A stretch of DNA of 64,000 nucleotides from Acidobacteriota bacterium (GCA_003224905.1 QIAA01000048.1:21938-85937), one strand, 5' to 3'. Shown: positions 46,246-55,287, numbered from the stretch's first letter. Notes: a model not told the origin generated them from the letters alone. A program made the numbers and translations.

Positions 46246-46315
46246 TCGGGTCAGTGGAATCCAGCGAAACTCCGTTCAGAAGTACATACCCTTAATTCCA
46301 CTCACAATTACCCGA
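46246..46315. promoter_or_regulatory. Interrupted inverted repeats in the tamA/glycosyltransferase divergent gap
   Basis: AGTGGAAT (46253-46260) is mirrored by ATTCCACT (46295-46302), and TCGGGT (46246-46251) by ACCCGA (46310-46315). These nested arms lie in a 418-bp gap between divergent operons. The rest of the gap holds nothing I recognise. A regulator binding site or RNA structure is possible but unproven. Confidence 0.35.
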
Positions 46316-46496
46316 TGTCCCGAATTCAGGTTGCAACCGTGCAGGTTTAAATTCGAAAACGACGAGTGAAAACGACTTGAGGTAGATCTCGCGGCCCTGT
46401 TATCGGTGAATAGTTCACAATCTGTCTAGAGTGGCACAGGCCACCGTTTGCGGTCGGGGAAGTGAATCTCAGCCCATTATTGTTCGAAAGCGTGCC

Positions 46497-47561
46497 ATGA
46501 AGCTGGTGATTTTTGGTCTCACTATCAGCTCGTCATGGGGAAATGGTCACGCAACCATCTGGCGTGGACTGTGCAACGCTCTGGCGCGCGCCGGACACGA
46601 TGTAGTTTTCTTCGAGCAGGATGTTTCGTACTACGCTACCCACCGAGACCTGCAGCACGGCTCAACTTACGACCTGGTGCTGTATGCCAATTGGGACCTG
46701 ATCCGCCAGCGAGCGTGGGAAGAGGTAGCTTCGGCTGATTCGGCTATCGTGACCTCATATTGTCCCGACGCAGTTCCCGCCGCAGAGTTGATTTTGAATT
46801 CCGCTGTGCCGGTTCGTGTTTTTTACGATCTCGATACGCCCGTAACGCTGGAGCGGCTCCGGAGGGGAGAGAAGGTTGATTACATTCCTCCGTATGGACT
46901 TGAGCCGTTCGATTTGGTGTTGAGCTACACGGGAGGCCGCGCCTTGGATGAACTGCGCAATGCGCTCGGGGCTCGGAATGTCGCGCCACTCTATGGCAGC
47001 GCCGATCCGGATTTGCACCAGCCTGTTGCTTTGAATCCTCATTATTTTTCGCATCTTTCTTATCTCGGAACGTATGCGCCTGACCGGCAGGCCGCGCTGG
47101 AACGGCTGTTCCTGGAGCCTGCCCGGCGTTCACCCGAGAGGAAATTCCTGATCGGGGGCGCCCTGTATCCTGAGGAGTTTCCCTGGAGCAATAACGTGTG
47201 GTTCGTACGGCACGTACCGCCGCCCGAGCATCCGGCTTTTTACTGCTCCTCGAATCTGACGTTAAGCGTGACGCGGGGTGCCATGGCGGAAATGGGTTAC
47301 TGTCCGTCGGGGCGGCTGTTTGAAGCGGCGGCTTGTGGCACACCGGTTATCAGTGATTACTGGGAAGGGTTGGAGAAATTTTTTGAGCCTGGAAAAGAAA
47401 TTTTGACTGCATCCGGCCCGACGGATGTGACCGATGCAATTTCGCTCAGCCCGGATGAACTGGGCCAGATTGCATGCGCCGCACGCGAACGCGTATTGGC
47501 CGAGCATACGGCCGAGCATCGAAGTCAGGAGCTGCTTCGGGCGCTGGAGGCCGCGGCATGA
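46497..47561 (+). CDS. Glycosyltransferase (CgeB/DUF3880-like)
   Basis: This protein of about 354 residues has the N-terminal FGLTISSSWGNGHATIWRGL and the C-terminal nucleotide-sugar part AAACGTPVISDYWEGLEKFF, as in CgeB-type GT-B glycosyltransferases. ATG 46497 gives the usual N terminus. Its stop overlaps the next start (ATGA). It opens a five-gene operon with a nucleotidyltransferase, a PIG-L deacetylase, a GT4 and a FemAB-like acyltransferase, so it likely adds a sugar to a surface or secreted glycoconjugate. Donor and acceptor are unknown. Confidence 0.82.
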   Translation: MKLVIFGLTISSSWGNGHATIWRGLCNALARAGHDVVFFEQDVSYYATHRDLQHGSTYDLVLYANWDLIRQRAWEEVASADSAIVTSYCPDAVPAAELILNSAVPVRVFYDLDTPVTLERLRRGEKVDYIPPYGLEPFDLVLSYTGGRALDELRNALGARNVAPLYGSADPDLHQPVALNPHYFSHLSYLGTYAPDRQAALERLFLEPARRSPERKFLIGGALYPEEFPWSNNVWFVRHVPPPEHPAFYCSSNLTLSVTRGAMAEMGYCPSGRLFEAAACGTPVISDYWEGLEKFFEPGKEILTASGPTDVTDAISLSPDELGQIACAARERVLAEHTAEHRSQELLRALEAAA

Positions 47562-48316
47562 TGCGTCGCTGGGGGATCATTCCTGCTGCCGGGCTGGGCA
47601 CGAGAATTCAACCACTCGCGTTTTCCAAGGAGTTGCTCCCTGTCGGCACACGACAGGACGGCGAAGCCGAGCGTCCGCGCACTGTGTGCGAGTACTTGAT
47701 TGAACGAATGCTCTTGGCGGGCGTTACCCGGATTTGCTTTGTCATCTCGGCGGAGAAGACCGACATCGTCAATTATTTTGGAGGGCGGATCGAGGAGGCT
47801 GCGCTGTGCTATGCGGTTCAGCAGAACCCGAATGGGCTTTGTGACGCAATCTTCAGCGCCTTGCCTTTTATTGCTCCCGAAGACGAGGTCGTCGTCGGTT
47901 TGCCTGATACGGTCTGGTTTCCCGCAGAAGGTTTTCAATTACTGCCCGATGGCGGGCTTTCGTTTCTCTTGTTTCCGGTTGCACATCCTGAACTTTTCGA
48001 CGCAGTCGTAGCTGATGAAACTGGCTCAGTTCAGGAGATCCAGGTAAAACGAAGGGGAGCGTCGTCGCGCTGGGTTTGGGGCGCATTCAAGCTCACCGGC
48101 CAGGTGCTGGCGGATTTGCATCAACTCTGGTGCGACCGTGGGCAGTCTGATGAATATTTAGGAACGCTGGTAAACGCATACCTCACTGCCGGTGGTTTAG
48201 CGCTCGGAATCAAGCGCGGAGAGACTTACGTAGATGTCGGAACCCTGCATGGCTATCGCGAAGCCGTACGCCTGCTCACTTCAAAACAGCGCGAATACGA
48301 TGAACTCAAACTGTAG
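47558..48316 (+). CDS. Sugar nucleotidyltransferase
   Basis: This protein of about 252 residues matches the glucose-1-phosphate thymidylyltransferase-like fold. It starts IIPAAGLGTRIQPLAFSKE, the NTP-binding signature with its Gly-rich loop and Lys. VGLPDTVWFP marks the metal Asp. YVDVGTLHGYREAVRL closes the fold. It would make an NDP-sugar for the operon's glycosyltransferases. The start at 47558 overlaps the previous stop. The frame extends upstream, but that part is antisense-like. Confidence 0.85.
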   Translation: MMRRWGIIPAAGLGTRIQPLAFSKELLPVGTRQDGEAERPRTVCEYLIERMLLAGVTRICFVISAEKTDIVNYFGGRIEEAALCYAVQQNPNGLCDAIFSALPFIAPEDEVVVGLPDTVWFPAEGFQLLPDGGLSFLLFPVAHPELFDAVVADETGSVQEIQVKRRGASSRWVWGAFKLTGQVLADLHQLWCDRGQSDEYLGTLVNAYLTAGGLALGIKRGETYVDVGTLHGYREAVRLLTSKQREYDELKL

Positions 48317-49181
48317 CTCCGAATCCCCGGCCCGCGACCCCTGGGCGGCACTCTGCCATCCCGAGACCGGTCTGGCCTCGCCAAAGCCAAACCTGAGTGC
48401 ACGGGTGCTTCTGCTGGCCGCGCATCCCGACGATGAAACCATCGGCGCATCCACAATCCTGACCCGCCTTCCTGATGTGACCGTAGTTTTTCTGACCGAC
48501 GGGGCTCCTCGTGATCCCAAGTTCTGGTCTCCCGACGCAAGAGGCTCGCGAGATGATTACGCCCGCTTGCGTTGGCAAGAGGCCATCTCGGCGTTGTCAC
48601 TCGCCGGAATTCCTCCGGAACGAATCGTGTGTCTTGGCGCAGTTGATCAGGATGCGATCTTTGCAGTTCCGGCGCTGGTAGCCTGGTTCTCCGCATTACT
48701 TCATCAGCTCCGGCCCGACATACTGCTGACTCACCCGTACGAAGGTGGGCATCCAGATCACGATGCGGCTGCACTGATTGCACACCTCGCAATCCGCAAT
48801 CTGAAGTGCGAAAGCGAAAGCACGACCATCCCCCAGCTCATTGAAATGACCTCCTATCACGTGCGAGAAGGTAGCTGCGCCACTGGAAAGTTTCTGCCGT
48901 ACGAAGCACAATCACTTCCCGAGCTGGTGATTCAGCTCTCGACTGAAGGCCGCGCCCGCAAAGACGCAATGCTGGCGCGGTACTCATCACAGCGCCACTT
49001 GCTGCAAAACTTTGATTCGGACAGCGAGCGTTTTCGCCTCGCACCTCGATACGATTTCCGCCGTCCCCCGCATCCTGGAAAACTTTGGTACGAATGCCTT
49101 GGCTGGCCCACCACCGGGGCGCGATGGCGAGAGCTTGCGACCGAGGCCGTAAGACAATTTCAGGTTGAACTATGCGTCTGA
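48300..49181 (+). CDS. PIG-L family deacetylase
   Basis: This protein of about 293 residues has the zinc motif LLAAHPDDETIG and the second His motif HPYEGGHPDHDAAALIAH, as in MshB/BshB/PIG-L deacetylases, which remove acetyl from GlcNAc-type sugars. It overlaps the preceding gene by 17 bases and the next by 10. Together with the GT4 that follows, the pair resembles the BshA-BshB or MshA-MshB order of low-molecular-weight thiol pathways. The flanking genes fit a glycoconjugate pathway better. Confidence 0.87.
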   Translation: MNSNCSSESPARDPWAALCHPETGLASPKPNLSARVLLLAAHPDDETIGASTILTRLPDVTVVFLTDGAPRDPKFWSPDARGSRDDYARLRWQEAISALSLAGIPPERIVCLGAVDQDAIFAVPALVAWFSALLHQLRPDILLTHPYEGGHPDHDAAALIAHLAIRNLKCESESTTIPQLIEMTSYHVREGSCATGKFLPYEAQSLPELVIQLSTEGRARKDAMLARYSSQRHLLQNFDSDSERFRLAPRYDFRRPPHPGKLWYECLGWPTTGARWRELATEAVRQFQVELCV

Positions 49182-50245
49182 CCGTTCTCAACGTGGGTTA
49201 TCCCCTGGCCCAGGTTTCAAGTAGCACTGCCGGTGGCGCTGAGCAGGTGTTGGCCATCCTCGACGCAGGGTTAGTCCGCGCCGGTCACGGCTCCATTGTC
49301 TTGGCTCCTGAAGGTTCTTGCTGTCGCGGACGTCTCATTCCTACACCGCTTTCAGCTTCTCCCCTAACACATGCTGCCAGGCATCGGGCACAAACTCAGT
49401 ACCGGAAAGCTCTGGCAGAGGCCCTCGCTCGCTTTTCCATCGACGTTGTGCATCTGCACGGAATCGACTTCCTCGAGTACTTGCCCCACGCGGGAACCCC
49501 GGTGGTGGTTACACTTCACCTGCCACCGGAGTGGTACCCTCCCGAAGTCTTCCAGTTGCGACGCCCTGAGACGTACATCGTGTGCGTCTCGCAATGGCAA
49601 CGGCGAAGCGCTTCGCCGCATGCACGCATTCATTGCGTGATCGAAAACGGCGTGCTTCTGGATCGATTTCAACCAACTCGTAAAAAGGGAAACTATGTCG
49701 TCTCCATGGGCCGGATCTGTCCGGAGAAGGGATTTCATCTCGCGATGGATGCAGCGGAGCAGGCCGGAGTTCGGTTGTTACTCGGGGGCGCAGTTTACCC
49801 ATACCCGGTACACCAGGCGTACTTCGAGCAGCTGATCCGGCCTCGGTTGAAATATGGCCACCGTTTCCTGGGAACGGTCGGCAACGGCAGAAAGCGATCT
49901 CTCCTGGCAGGTGCGAAATGCCTCTTGATTCCTAGCCTGGTTCCGGAAACCAGCTCGCTCGTGGCGATGGAGGCGATGGCTTGTGGGACGCCGGTGATTG
50001 CGTATCGGAAGGGCGCTCTAAACGAACTCGTGCAGCACGGCCGCACAGGTTTTCTTGTGAATAACGTTGCGGAGATGGCGGATGCCATTTCTGCTGCGGG
50101 TGAGATAGATAGCGCCTTGTGCAGGCGGGAGGCGGAAAGCCGTTTCTCGTCAGAAGGGATGATTGAGAAATATGTGGCGCTATACGAGCAAGCCGCCAGG
50201 TCAGAAATGAGCCAACCGGAAGAATTAACCGAGGTACTCTGTTGA
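49172..50245 (+). CDS. Glycosyltransferase family 4
   Basis: This 357-residue GT-B enzyme has a C-terminal retaining GT4 motif SLVPETSSLVAMEAMACG, with the Ex7E pair, then TPVIAYRKGALNELV. VSMGRICPEKGFHLAMDAAE is the nucleotide-binding start of the second domain. The product is a glycosidic bond using an NDP-sugar; donor and acceptor are unknown. Start and stop overlap the neighbouring genes. Confidence 0.9.
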   Translation: MRLTVLNVGYPLAQVSSSTAGGAEQVLAILDAGLVRAGHGSIVLAPEGSCCRGRLIPTPLSASPLTHAARHRAQTQYRKALAEALARFSIDVVHLHGIDFLEYLPHAGTPVVVTLHLPPEWYPPEVFQLRRPETYIVCVSQWQRRSASPHARIHCVIENGVLLDRFQPTRKKGNYVVSMGRICPEKGFHLAMDAAEQAGVRLLLGGAVYPYPVHQAYFEQLIRPRLKYGHRFLGTVGNGRKRSLLAGAKCLLIPSLVPETSSLVAMEAMACGTPVIAYRKGALNELVQHGRTGFLVNNVAEMADAISAAGEIDSALCRREAESRFSSEGMIEKYVALYEQAARSEMSQPEELTEVLC

Positions 50246-51273
50246 ACCCACAAACGCCCATACGCGCACGCATGTTGCGAGACATCGTCTCCGCAGAGCG
50301 TCTGGTGCCCGAATGGGATGAGTTGTGGCAGCGTTGTCCCGACGCCACGACCTTCCAGCGTCCTGAATGGGTGTTTTCCTGGATGCAGATTTTCCAGCCA
50401 AGTACTCCGCTGCTGATCGAGTTCCGACATAACAACGTACTAGTAGGCGTTGCGCCTCTGCTCATTTATCAGCGTGGGTCAGAGCGTGTACTGGCTTTAA
50501 TGGGGGGTGGCATCTCAGATTATCTGGACGTACTTTTTGAACCGGCTTACGCCGAAGAAGCTGTCGAGTGGTTTTGGGACATGCTCCCAACAATCAGCGG
50601 ATGGGACACCCTCGAGCTCACCGATTTGCCACCGACTTCGTGCTTGCTGTTGAAAAATCCGTTGAAATGGGAATATGCGAGGACATTACACGACGTTTGT
50701 CCGGTTCTTACTCTTCCATCCAAGCCGGAAAAGTTGAATAGCGTGCTTTCACATCGGCAACGCAAAAACCTGCGAAATGCGCGTAACCGGCTGCGGAGCC
50801 TGGGAGTGGCACGCATTGAAATCGCGGCAGAGAACAATCTCCACGAAATTCTGAGTTCAATGTTTCGTTTGCACACGAACCGGTGGGCCAAGGCGGGAGA
50901 ACCGGGTGTGCTCGCGGACCGTCCAGTGCAGGACTTCCACAGGCATGTGTCTCCCAAGCTCCTGCAGAAGCGTGTTCTGCGGCTCTACACGTTGCGCTTG
51001 AACGGGCGCGCGATTGCTGTGCTTCAAGCGTTCTTCGAACGCCAGGTTGCTTACTACTACTTACAGGGGTTTGACACGGAGTTTGCCTGGTTCAGCCCGG
51101 GCACGCAGATTCTCGGGGCAGTGGCGGAGGATGCCGTGCGGCATGGCATGCGGGCGGTTAACTTTCTTCGAGGGCGGGAACGCTACAAATATATCTGGGG
51201 TACTCAGGATTCGCCGACGTATCGAATTCAGGGGCCAAACCCGCTGATGCCTTCCAGGCAACCAGCAGCGTGA
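50242..51273 (+). CDS. GNAT/FemAB-like acyltransferase (CelD/BcsL type)
   Basis: This 343-residue protein resembles the GNAT-type acyltransferases found in polysaccharide clusters. It has FQRPEWVFSWMQ at the start, LSHRQRKNLRNARNRL before the core, and VAYYYLQGFDTEFAWFSPGT near the end. It would acylate an amino sugar freed by the PIG-L enzyme, an inference from the operon. The start is TTG overlapping the previous stop, with GAGGTA upstream; ATG at 50272 is an alternative. Confidence 0.85.
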   Translation: MNPQTPIRARMLRDIVSAERLVPEWDELWQRCPDATTFQRPEWVFSWMQIFQPSTPLLIEFRHNNVLVGVAPLLIYQRGSERVLALMGGGISDYLDVLFEPAYAEEAVEWFWDMLPTISGWDTLELTDLPPTSCLLLKNPLKWEYARTLHDVCPVLTLPSKPEKLNSVLSHRQRKNLRNARNRLRSLGVARIEIAAENNLHEILSSMFRLHTNRWAKAGEPGVLADRPVQDFHRHVSPKLLQKRVLRLYTLRLNGRAIAVLQAFFERQVAYYYLQGFDTEFAWFSPGTQILGAVAEDAVRHGMRAVNFLRGRERYKYIWGTQDSPTYRIQGPNPLMPSRQPAA

Positions 51274-51400
51274 CTTCAAGGTCCGGATTACGACCATTTC
51301 CGGTGCCCGTACCATAAATGCCTTACATGATAGTTGTTTACCGCTTACCTGTAGTCGTGGATAGGCGCTCGCCCCGTTGTTGGGATACATTCCGGTCAAC

Positions 51401-51742
51401 ATGCCAGTGGAAAAGAAATTCAGCGACTTACAGTCCTTCGGCCCGATCGTTGAAATGATTTCGTTTGTCGATGGCCTTCAGGAGATGAGCGCAGAGGAAA
51501 TTGAAGAGACTGCGCACCGCATGTGCGAACTTCCCACTAACCCGGAACGCACGATGACCATGGAAGAGGTCGTGTTCTGGGCCGGTGTCGCTACAGGTAT
51601 GGAGGTCTGCAAGAGCATGCAGGAAGACGTGCTGGATGCAAGGTCGGCAGAAAAGATCCAGGCTTATTCGTCACTTTTGGCGTATTCCACAAAGAACGCA
51701 CTAGTCGATCTCACTTTGGAACAGCTCGAACCCTCGAAGTGA
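51401..51742 (+). CDS. Hypothetical protein
   Basis: This acidic helical protein of about 113 residues includes FVDGLQEMSAEEIEETAHRM and WAGVATGMEVCKSM. I do not recognise it. There is an in-frame TTG at 51377, but ATG 51401 gives a natural start. It follows the glycoconjugate operon by 127 bases on the same strand. No signal peptide. Confidence 0.65.
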   Translation: MPVEKKFSDLQSFGPIVEMISFVDGLQEMSAEEIEETAHRMCELPTNPERTMTMEEVVFWAGVATGMEVCKSMQEDVLDARSAEKIQAYSSLLAYSTKNALVDLTLEQLEPSK

Positions 51743-52028
51743 AGTGATGGAGATCGGTTAATCGCAAGGCATATATCGGAGATCACAAACGCGGCGCTAC
51801 CCGGCAGCCCAGAACGGCCGTCCCTAGGTATCGCAATAGCTGTCGAGAAGCCATTGCGAAGACCCGGGGACGGTCCACCGCACCTAGTTGACGGCTTAGA
51901 TGTAGGTCCACTGCGGCAGGTTGGTGTGCTTCATTGTGTCGGCACAACAAAAATTCTAGTTCTGCGGTAAGTACCCGTATTTTGCTGCAAGTCGCCGCAT
52001 TTGAAGAGGATAACTCTCATATCATGAC
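51743..52028. other. Intergenic region with two strong hairpins
   Basis: No gene is seen. Two consecutive long hairpins occupy 51818-51873 and 51878-51916, described separately. The last 110 bases before the DUF72 remnant are AT-richer and show nothing recognisable. Confidence 0.4.
51818..51916 (+). ncRNA. Candidate structured RNA (two adjacent hairpins)
   Basis: The first hairpin pairs CCGTCCCTAGGTATCGCAAT with its near-complement ending CGGGGACGG at 51865-51873. Inside it, CGCAATAGCT (51832-51841) pairs with AGCCATTGCG (51849-51858) through 10 pairs including one G-U. The second hairpin pairs CCGCA-CCTA (51878-51886) with TAGG (51903-51906) and TGCGG (51912-51916). Strand is uncertain because the symmetry works both ways. 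I cannot match a known family. Confidence 0.35.
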
Positions 52029-52292
52029 ATGCACTGGTCCGTGGAACTGACCGCCGATTTCACTTACATCCGGCTTCCTGGACCGAGCGGCAGGTACCAC
52101 GGAAACTACAGCCAAAAAAAGCTGAAGGAGTGGGCGGAGAGGCTTCAGCGGTGGGCAACGCAACTGTCGCGCATTTATGTGTATTTCAATAATGACCAGG
52201 GTGGGTATGCGATCGAGAATGCGCGAAGTTTGGAGCGGCTATGCGGGGGATGGGCGGTGAGGGCAAAACAGCCGCTGAGCTCCGCAGCGTGA
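52029..52292 (+). pseudogene. C-terminal remnant of a DUF72 (YecE-like) protein
   Basis: The 87 residues TADFTYIRLPGPSG, YSQKKLKEWAERLQ and IYVYFNNDQGGYAIENAR match only the final third of DUF72 proteins, which are normally about 230-290 residues. Upstream sequence shows no remaining N-terminal part. It is probably a decayed gene whose remaining frame is open by chance or recent loss. Confidence 0.75.
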
Positions 52293-52492
52293 GCTCAATT
52301 GCCAAGTTTACTTCTGGAACGGATGGCTAGCGCTTCAGAAACTCACCTATCTGCTGCAATATTGGGACTTAGTCCTACAGCAACCCGAAACTCGAATTAC
52401 AGGCATGGCCTGATCGTCAACATCCGGCGCCTTCCATATCCTTGCTGGGTTGGCTAGCGACCGTGAGGACCAGGGTGTCGAAAGGAGAGGTC

Positions 52493-52669
52493 ATGCTTTA
52501 TTGGGCGTTGGTGTTCCTGATCGTTGCGATTATTGCCGCAGTGTTCGGTTTTGCCGGCGTGGCCACGGCCGCCGCCGGAATCGCCAAGCTGCTTTTCTAC
52601 ATCTTCCTCGTGGTCTTCGTGATCACGCTGATCATGGGACTGATGCGCAGAGGCGGAACCAGCGTGTAG
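52493..52669 (+). CDS. DUF1328 small membrane protein
   Basis: This 58-residue protein starts [20 protein letters not shown] with a strong AAAGGAGAGG ribosome site. It has two helices and a [16 protein letters not shown] segment, typical of the DUF1328/YtjA family. The role is unknown; such proteins often accompany stress genes. A terminator hairpin follows at 52712. Confidence 0.9.
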   Translation: MLYWALVFLIVAIIAAVFGFAGVATAAAGIAKLLFYIFLVVFVITLIMGLMRRGGTSV

Positions 52670-52711
52670 GACAAGACCACGCACTCTGCATTGAGCGAGC
52701 TGAACAATATT

Positions 52712-52751
52712 GTGAAGCCCCGAAGCTTACATCCGGGGCTTCACCCGTTTT
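52712..52751 (+). terminator. Intrinsic terminator-like hairpin
   Basis: GTGAAGCCCC (52712-52721) and GGGGCTTCAC (52735-52744) make a perfect 10-bp stem followed by CCGTTTT. The T run is delayed by three bases, so efficiency is uncertain. It closes the DUF1328 gene. Confidence 0.6.
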
Positions 52752-52782
52752 GCTGAAATTGGACCATCACGAGGCACTTCTC

Positions 52783-53430
52783 ATGAAATATAGAAAATCT
52801 CTCATAGCTGTCAGCCTTGCCGCTCTCTTGATAACAGCCACAATGACGTTGGGCCAAAACGCAGCGTACGGAGAGCGCGACCGAGACAGATCTGATCGTG
52901 ACGCTATGACCGTCCCAAGCGGCTCGCAAATTTCGGTACGCACAGATGAAGCAATCGATTCGCAGAATGCTTCCGAAGGTCAAACCTACCCTGCCACCGT
53001 CCTTCAGGAGGTGACCGGAGGCGCCGGTGAAGTTCTGATTCCCAAAGACTCCCGGGCCGAGTTGGTGATCCGCCAGGTAACTGGTGGAAGCACCACAGGA
53101 AGTCCCCAGCTTGTCCTCGATCTTCGATCTATCAGCGTAAACGGCAGGAGTTATCGCGTGAGCACCGAAGACGTGACTCAGAGCAGCAAAGCTGGTATCG
53201 GCAAGAATCGCCGTACTGCAGAGATGGTCGGCGGGGGCGCTGTGCTCGGCACATTGTTAGGCGCCATCGCGGGTGGCGGTAAAGGTGCTGCGATCGGAGC
53301 GGCAGCCGGTGCTGCGGCGGGCGGCACTGCGCAGGTTCTCACCAAGGGCAAGCAGGTGAAAGTTCCTGCTGAAACCATTCTGCGGTTCCAGCTCGATCGT
53401 CCAATACATCTCGCCGCGGCAGGATATTAG
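52783..53430 (+). CDS. Exported glycine-zipper protein
   Basis: This 215-residue protein has a signal peptide (ending near [11 protein letters not shown]). A beta-rich domain follows ([20 protein letters not shown], then [15 protein letters not shown]), then a long Gly/Ala-rich helix ([20 protein letters not shown]) typical of glycine-zipper outer-membrane-associated proteins. It ends [21 protein letters not shown] 52783 begins the signal peptide. Function unknown. Confidence 0.78.
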   Translation: MKYRKSLIAVSLAALLITATMTLGQNAAYGERDRDRSDRDAMTVPSGSQISVRTDEAIDSQNASEGQTYPATVLQEVTGGAGEVLIPKDSRAELVIRQVTGGSTTGSPQLVLDLRSISVNGRSYRVSTEDVTQSSKAGIGKNRRTAEMVGGGAVLGTLLGAIAGGGKGAAIGAAAGAAAGGTAQVLTKGKQVKVPAETILRFQLDRPIHLAAAGY

Positions 53431-53450
53431 GCAAAAACCGCGCACTGCAA

Positions 53451-53486
53451 AAAACGGCGTCGCTCGGCGACGCCGTTTTCGTTTTT
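53451..53486 (+). terminator. Strong intrinsic terminator
   Basis: A perfect 13-bp stem AAAACGGCGTCGC (53451-53463) and GCGACGCCGTTTT (53467-53479) with a 3-base loop is followed by CGTTTTT. A-tract and T-tract ends make it able to work on both strands. Confidence 0.9.
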
Positions 53487-53522
53487 AGCAGTCCAAGTTG
53501 CGCACTTTTGAAAGGAGGAAGT

Positions 53523-54743
53523 ATGAAAGCTGTAGTGTTTCATGATATCGGCGACATCCGTCTTGACGATGTTCAGGAACCAGCGATTCGCGATCCATAC
53601 GACGCAATCGTGCAACTGACGGCCAGCGCCATCTGTGGGACCGATCTTCACATGGTTCGGGGAACAATGCCGGGAATGGTTCCGGGAACGATTCTCGGGC
53701 ACGAAGGAGTAGGGGTTGTGGAAGAGATCGGGACCGGAGTTCGCAACCTGTCTCCAGGCGATCGCGTGGTGATTCCGTCTACCATTGGGTGCGGCAACTG
53801 CTCCTATTGCCGCTCCGGCTATTACGCGCAATGCGATAAAGCGAACCCCGTCGGGCCTTGGGCTGGCACGGCTTTTTTTGGTGGGCCAAAAACTTCCGGC
53901 CCATTCAATGGGCTTCAGGCCCAGAAAGCTCGCATTCCGTTTGCGAACGTGGGGCTGGTGAAATTACCAGAAGAAGTTGAAGATGATCAGGCTATTTTGC
54001 TCTCGGACATTTTGCCAACCGCCTACATGGCCGCCGAGAATGCAGAAATCAAGCCTGGCAACACGGTTGCCGTGTTTGGCTGCGGTCCCGTAGGTCTGTT
54101 CTGTATCGCCTGCGCCAAATTGCTTGACGCGGGAAGAATACTCGCTGTCGATACCATCGAATCCCGCCTTGAAATGGCACAGGATCAAGGCGCCGAGGTC
54201 ATCGACTTCAACCAGGATGACCCGCTCGAAGCGATCAAAGAACTCACTGGCGGAATCGGCGTCGATCGGCTGATTGATGCCGTAGGAGTAGACGCCAATC
54301 GCCCGCATTCCGGCCCCGCAGCGAAAGGCGCCAAGCAGGAGGCCAAAGAAGTTCAGAAGGTTGCTCCAAAGACAAATCCACGGAATGGAAACTGGGAGCC
54401 CGGAGATGCTCCATCTCAGGTTCTTACGTGGAGCGTAGAAGCAGTAGCCAAAGCCGGGACTCTCTCCATTATCGGTGTGTACAGCGAAATGATGAAGTCA
54501 TTTCCAATCGGAAAGGCGATGGAAAAGAACCTGACCATCAAGATGGGCAATTGCAATCACAGGCGGTACATTCCGAACTTGATCGAACTGGTGCGGAACG
54601 GCACTTTACTTCCGTCAGAGATTCTCACACAAGTCGAGCCGCTGACGTCCGTGATTGCAGCTTACAAGGCATTTGATAAACGCGAGCCAGGCTGGATTAA
54701 AGTAAAACTCGAACCCTGGATCGCCGAAGAAATAGCAGCCTGA
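53523..54743 (+). CDS. Zinc-dependent alcohol dehydrogenase
   Basis: This 406-residue MDR-family dehydrogenase has the catalytic zinc motif CGTDLHMVRG and GHEGVGVVEE, the structural zinc loop CGNCSYCRSGYYAQC, and Rossmann VAVFGCGPVGLFCI. Length and the insert PAAKGAKQEAKEVQ resemble glutathione-independent formaldehyde dehydrogenase-like enzymes. The ATG has GAAAGGAGGAAGT upstream. A terminator precedes it, so it needs its own promoter or readthrough. It is followed by a terminator. Confidence 0.9.
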   Translation: MKAVVFHDIGDIRLDDVQEPAIRDPYDAIVQLTASAICGTDLHMVRGTMPGMVPGTILGHEGVGVVEEIGTGVRNLSPGDRVVIPSTIGCGNCSYCRSGYYAQCDKANPVGPWAGTAFFGGPKTSGPFNGLQAQKARIPFANVGLVKLPEEVEDDQAILLSDILPTAYMAAENAEIKPGNTVAVFGCGPVGLFCIACAKLLDAGRILAVDTIESRLEMAQDQGAEVIDFNQDDPLEAIKELTGGIGVDRLIDAVGVDANRPHSGPAAKGAKQEAKEVQKVAPKTNPRNGNWEPGDAPSQVLTWSVEAVAKAGTLSIIGVYSEMMKSFPIGKAMEKNLTIKMGNCNHRRYIPNLIELVRNGTLLPSEILTQVEPLTSVIAAYKAFDKREPGWIKVKLEPWIAEEIAA

Positions 54744-54762
54744 GGAAGCGCCACAAAAGAAC

Positions 54763-54795
54763 AGGGCCCCACATTTCGTGAGGCCCTTCTTTTTG
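54763..54795 (+). terminator. Intrinsic terminator between converging genes
   Basis: AGGGCCCCAC (54763-54772) pairs with GTGAGGCCCT (54778-54787) with one mismatch, and TCTTTTT follows. It ends the alcohol dehydrogenase message. Its symmetry may also serve the converging DUF5818-like gene. Confidence 0.75.
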
Positions 54796-54813
54796 GCGTG
54801 CGGCCAAGAGAAA

Positions 54814-55287
54814 CTATTGTGGTTGAGTGGTGGGCGGATTCGTGTTGCTGGCGCCCCCCTTCTTGCTGCCTCCGCAGCTCTCCGAGATCATATCTACGCT
54901 GGTGACATTGAATTGTTTTCCAGCCTTGTCGCTGGAGCCCGTGCCACCGCCGGTTGAGGCCGCGTTTGAAGAGCCGCCTTCCCAGCTTCCATGAACGGCC
55001 ACTTCATGTCCAACGTGCGCAGAAAGATCAGTGCCGGTCAGGGGTACGTTCTTGCCGCTCTTTTCCTGCAGCGTGTAAGAGCCGCCCTGGGATTGAATAC
55101 AGCCCTTTAGCTTCTTTTCGCTTTTAGAGGTTCCCTGCATTCCTGTGGATGAACCTGAGGCGCCTTGTCCCGCAGACGGGTAGGAGCCTTGTGTGCCTTG
55201 TGGGTCACTCTGCGGTGTAGATTGGGCGACAGCTGCCGCCACAAAGAACACCAACGCCGTAACTAACGACAACGACATTCTCTTCAT
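54814..55287 (-). CDS. Exported DUF5818-like protein
   Basis: This protein of about 157 residues has a signal peptide (MSLSLVTALVFFVAAAVAQ) and a low-complexity Ser/Gly/Gln linker. The core domain follows: LKGCIQSQGGSYTLQEKSGK and HVGHEVAVHGSWEGG, as in DUF5818 proteins common in acidobacteria. ATG 55287 has AGGAGAGGAAAG upstream. Function unknown; a periplasmic location is likely. Confidence 0.8.
   Translation of the reverse strand: MKRMSLSLVTALVFFVAAAVAQSTPQSDPQGTQGSYPSAGQGASGSSTGMQGTSKSEKKLKGCIQSQGGSYTLQEKSGKNVPLTGTDLSAHVGHEVAVHGSWEGGSSNAASTGGGTGSSDKAGKQFNVTSVDMISESCGGSKKGGASNTNPPTTQPQ

Noticed and set aside
49172..50245. BshA of bacillithiol synthesis
   Set aside because: The GT4-deacetylase order is suggestive, but no BshC is present and the flanking genes point to a glycoconjugate pathway.
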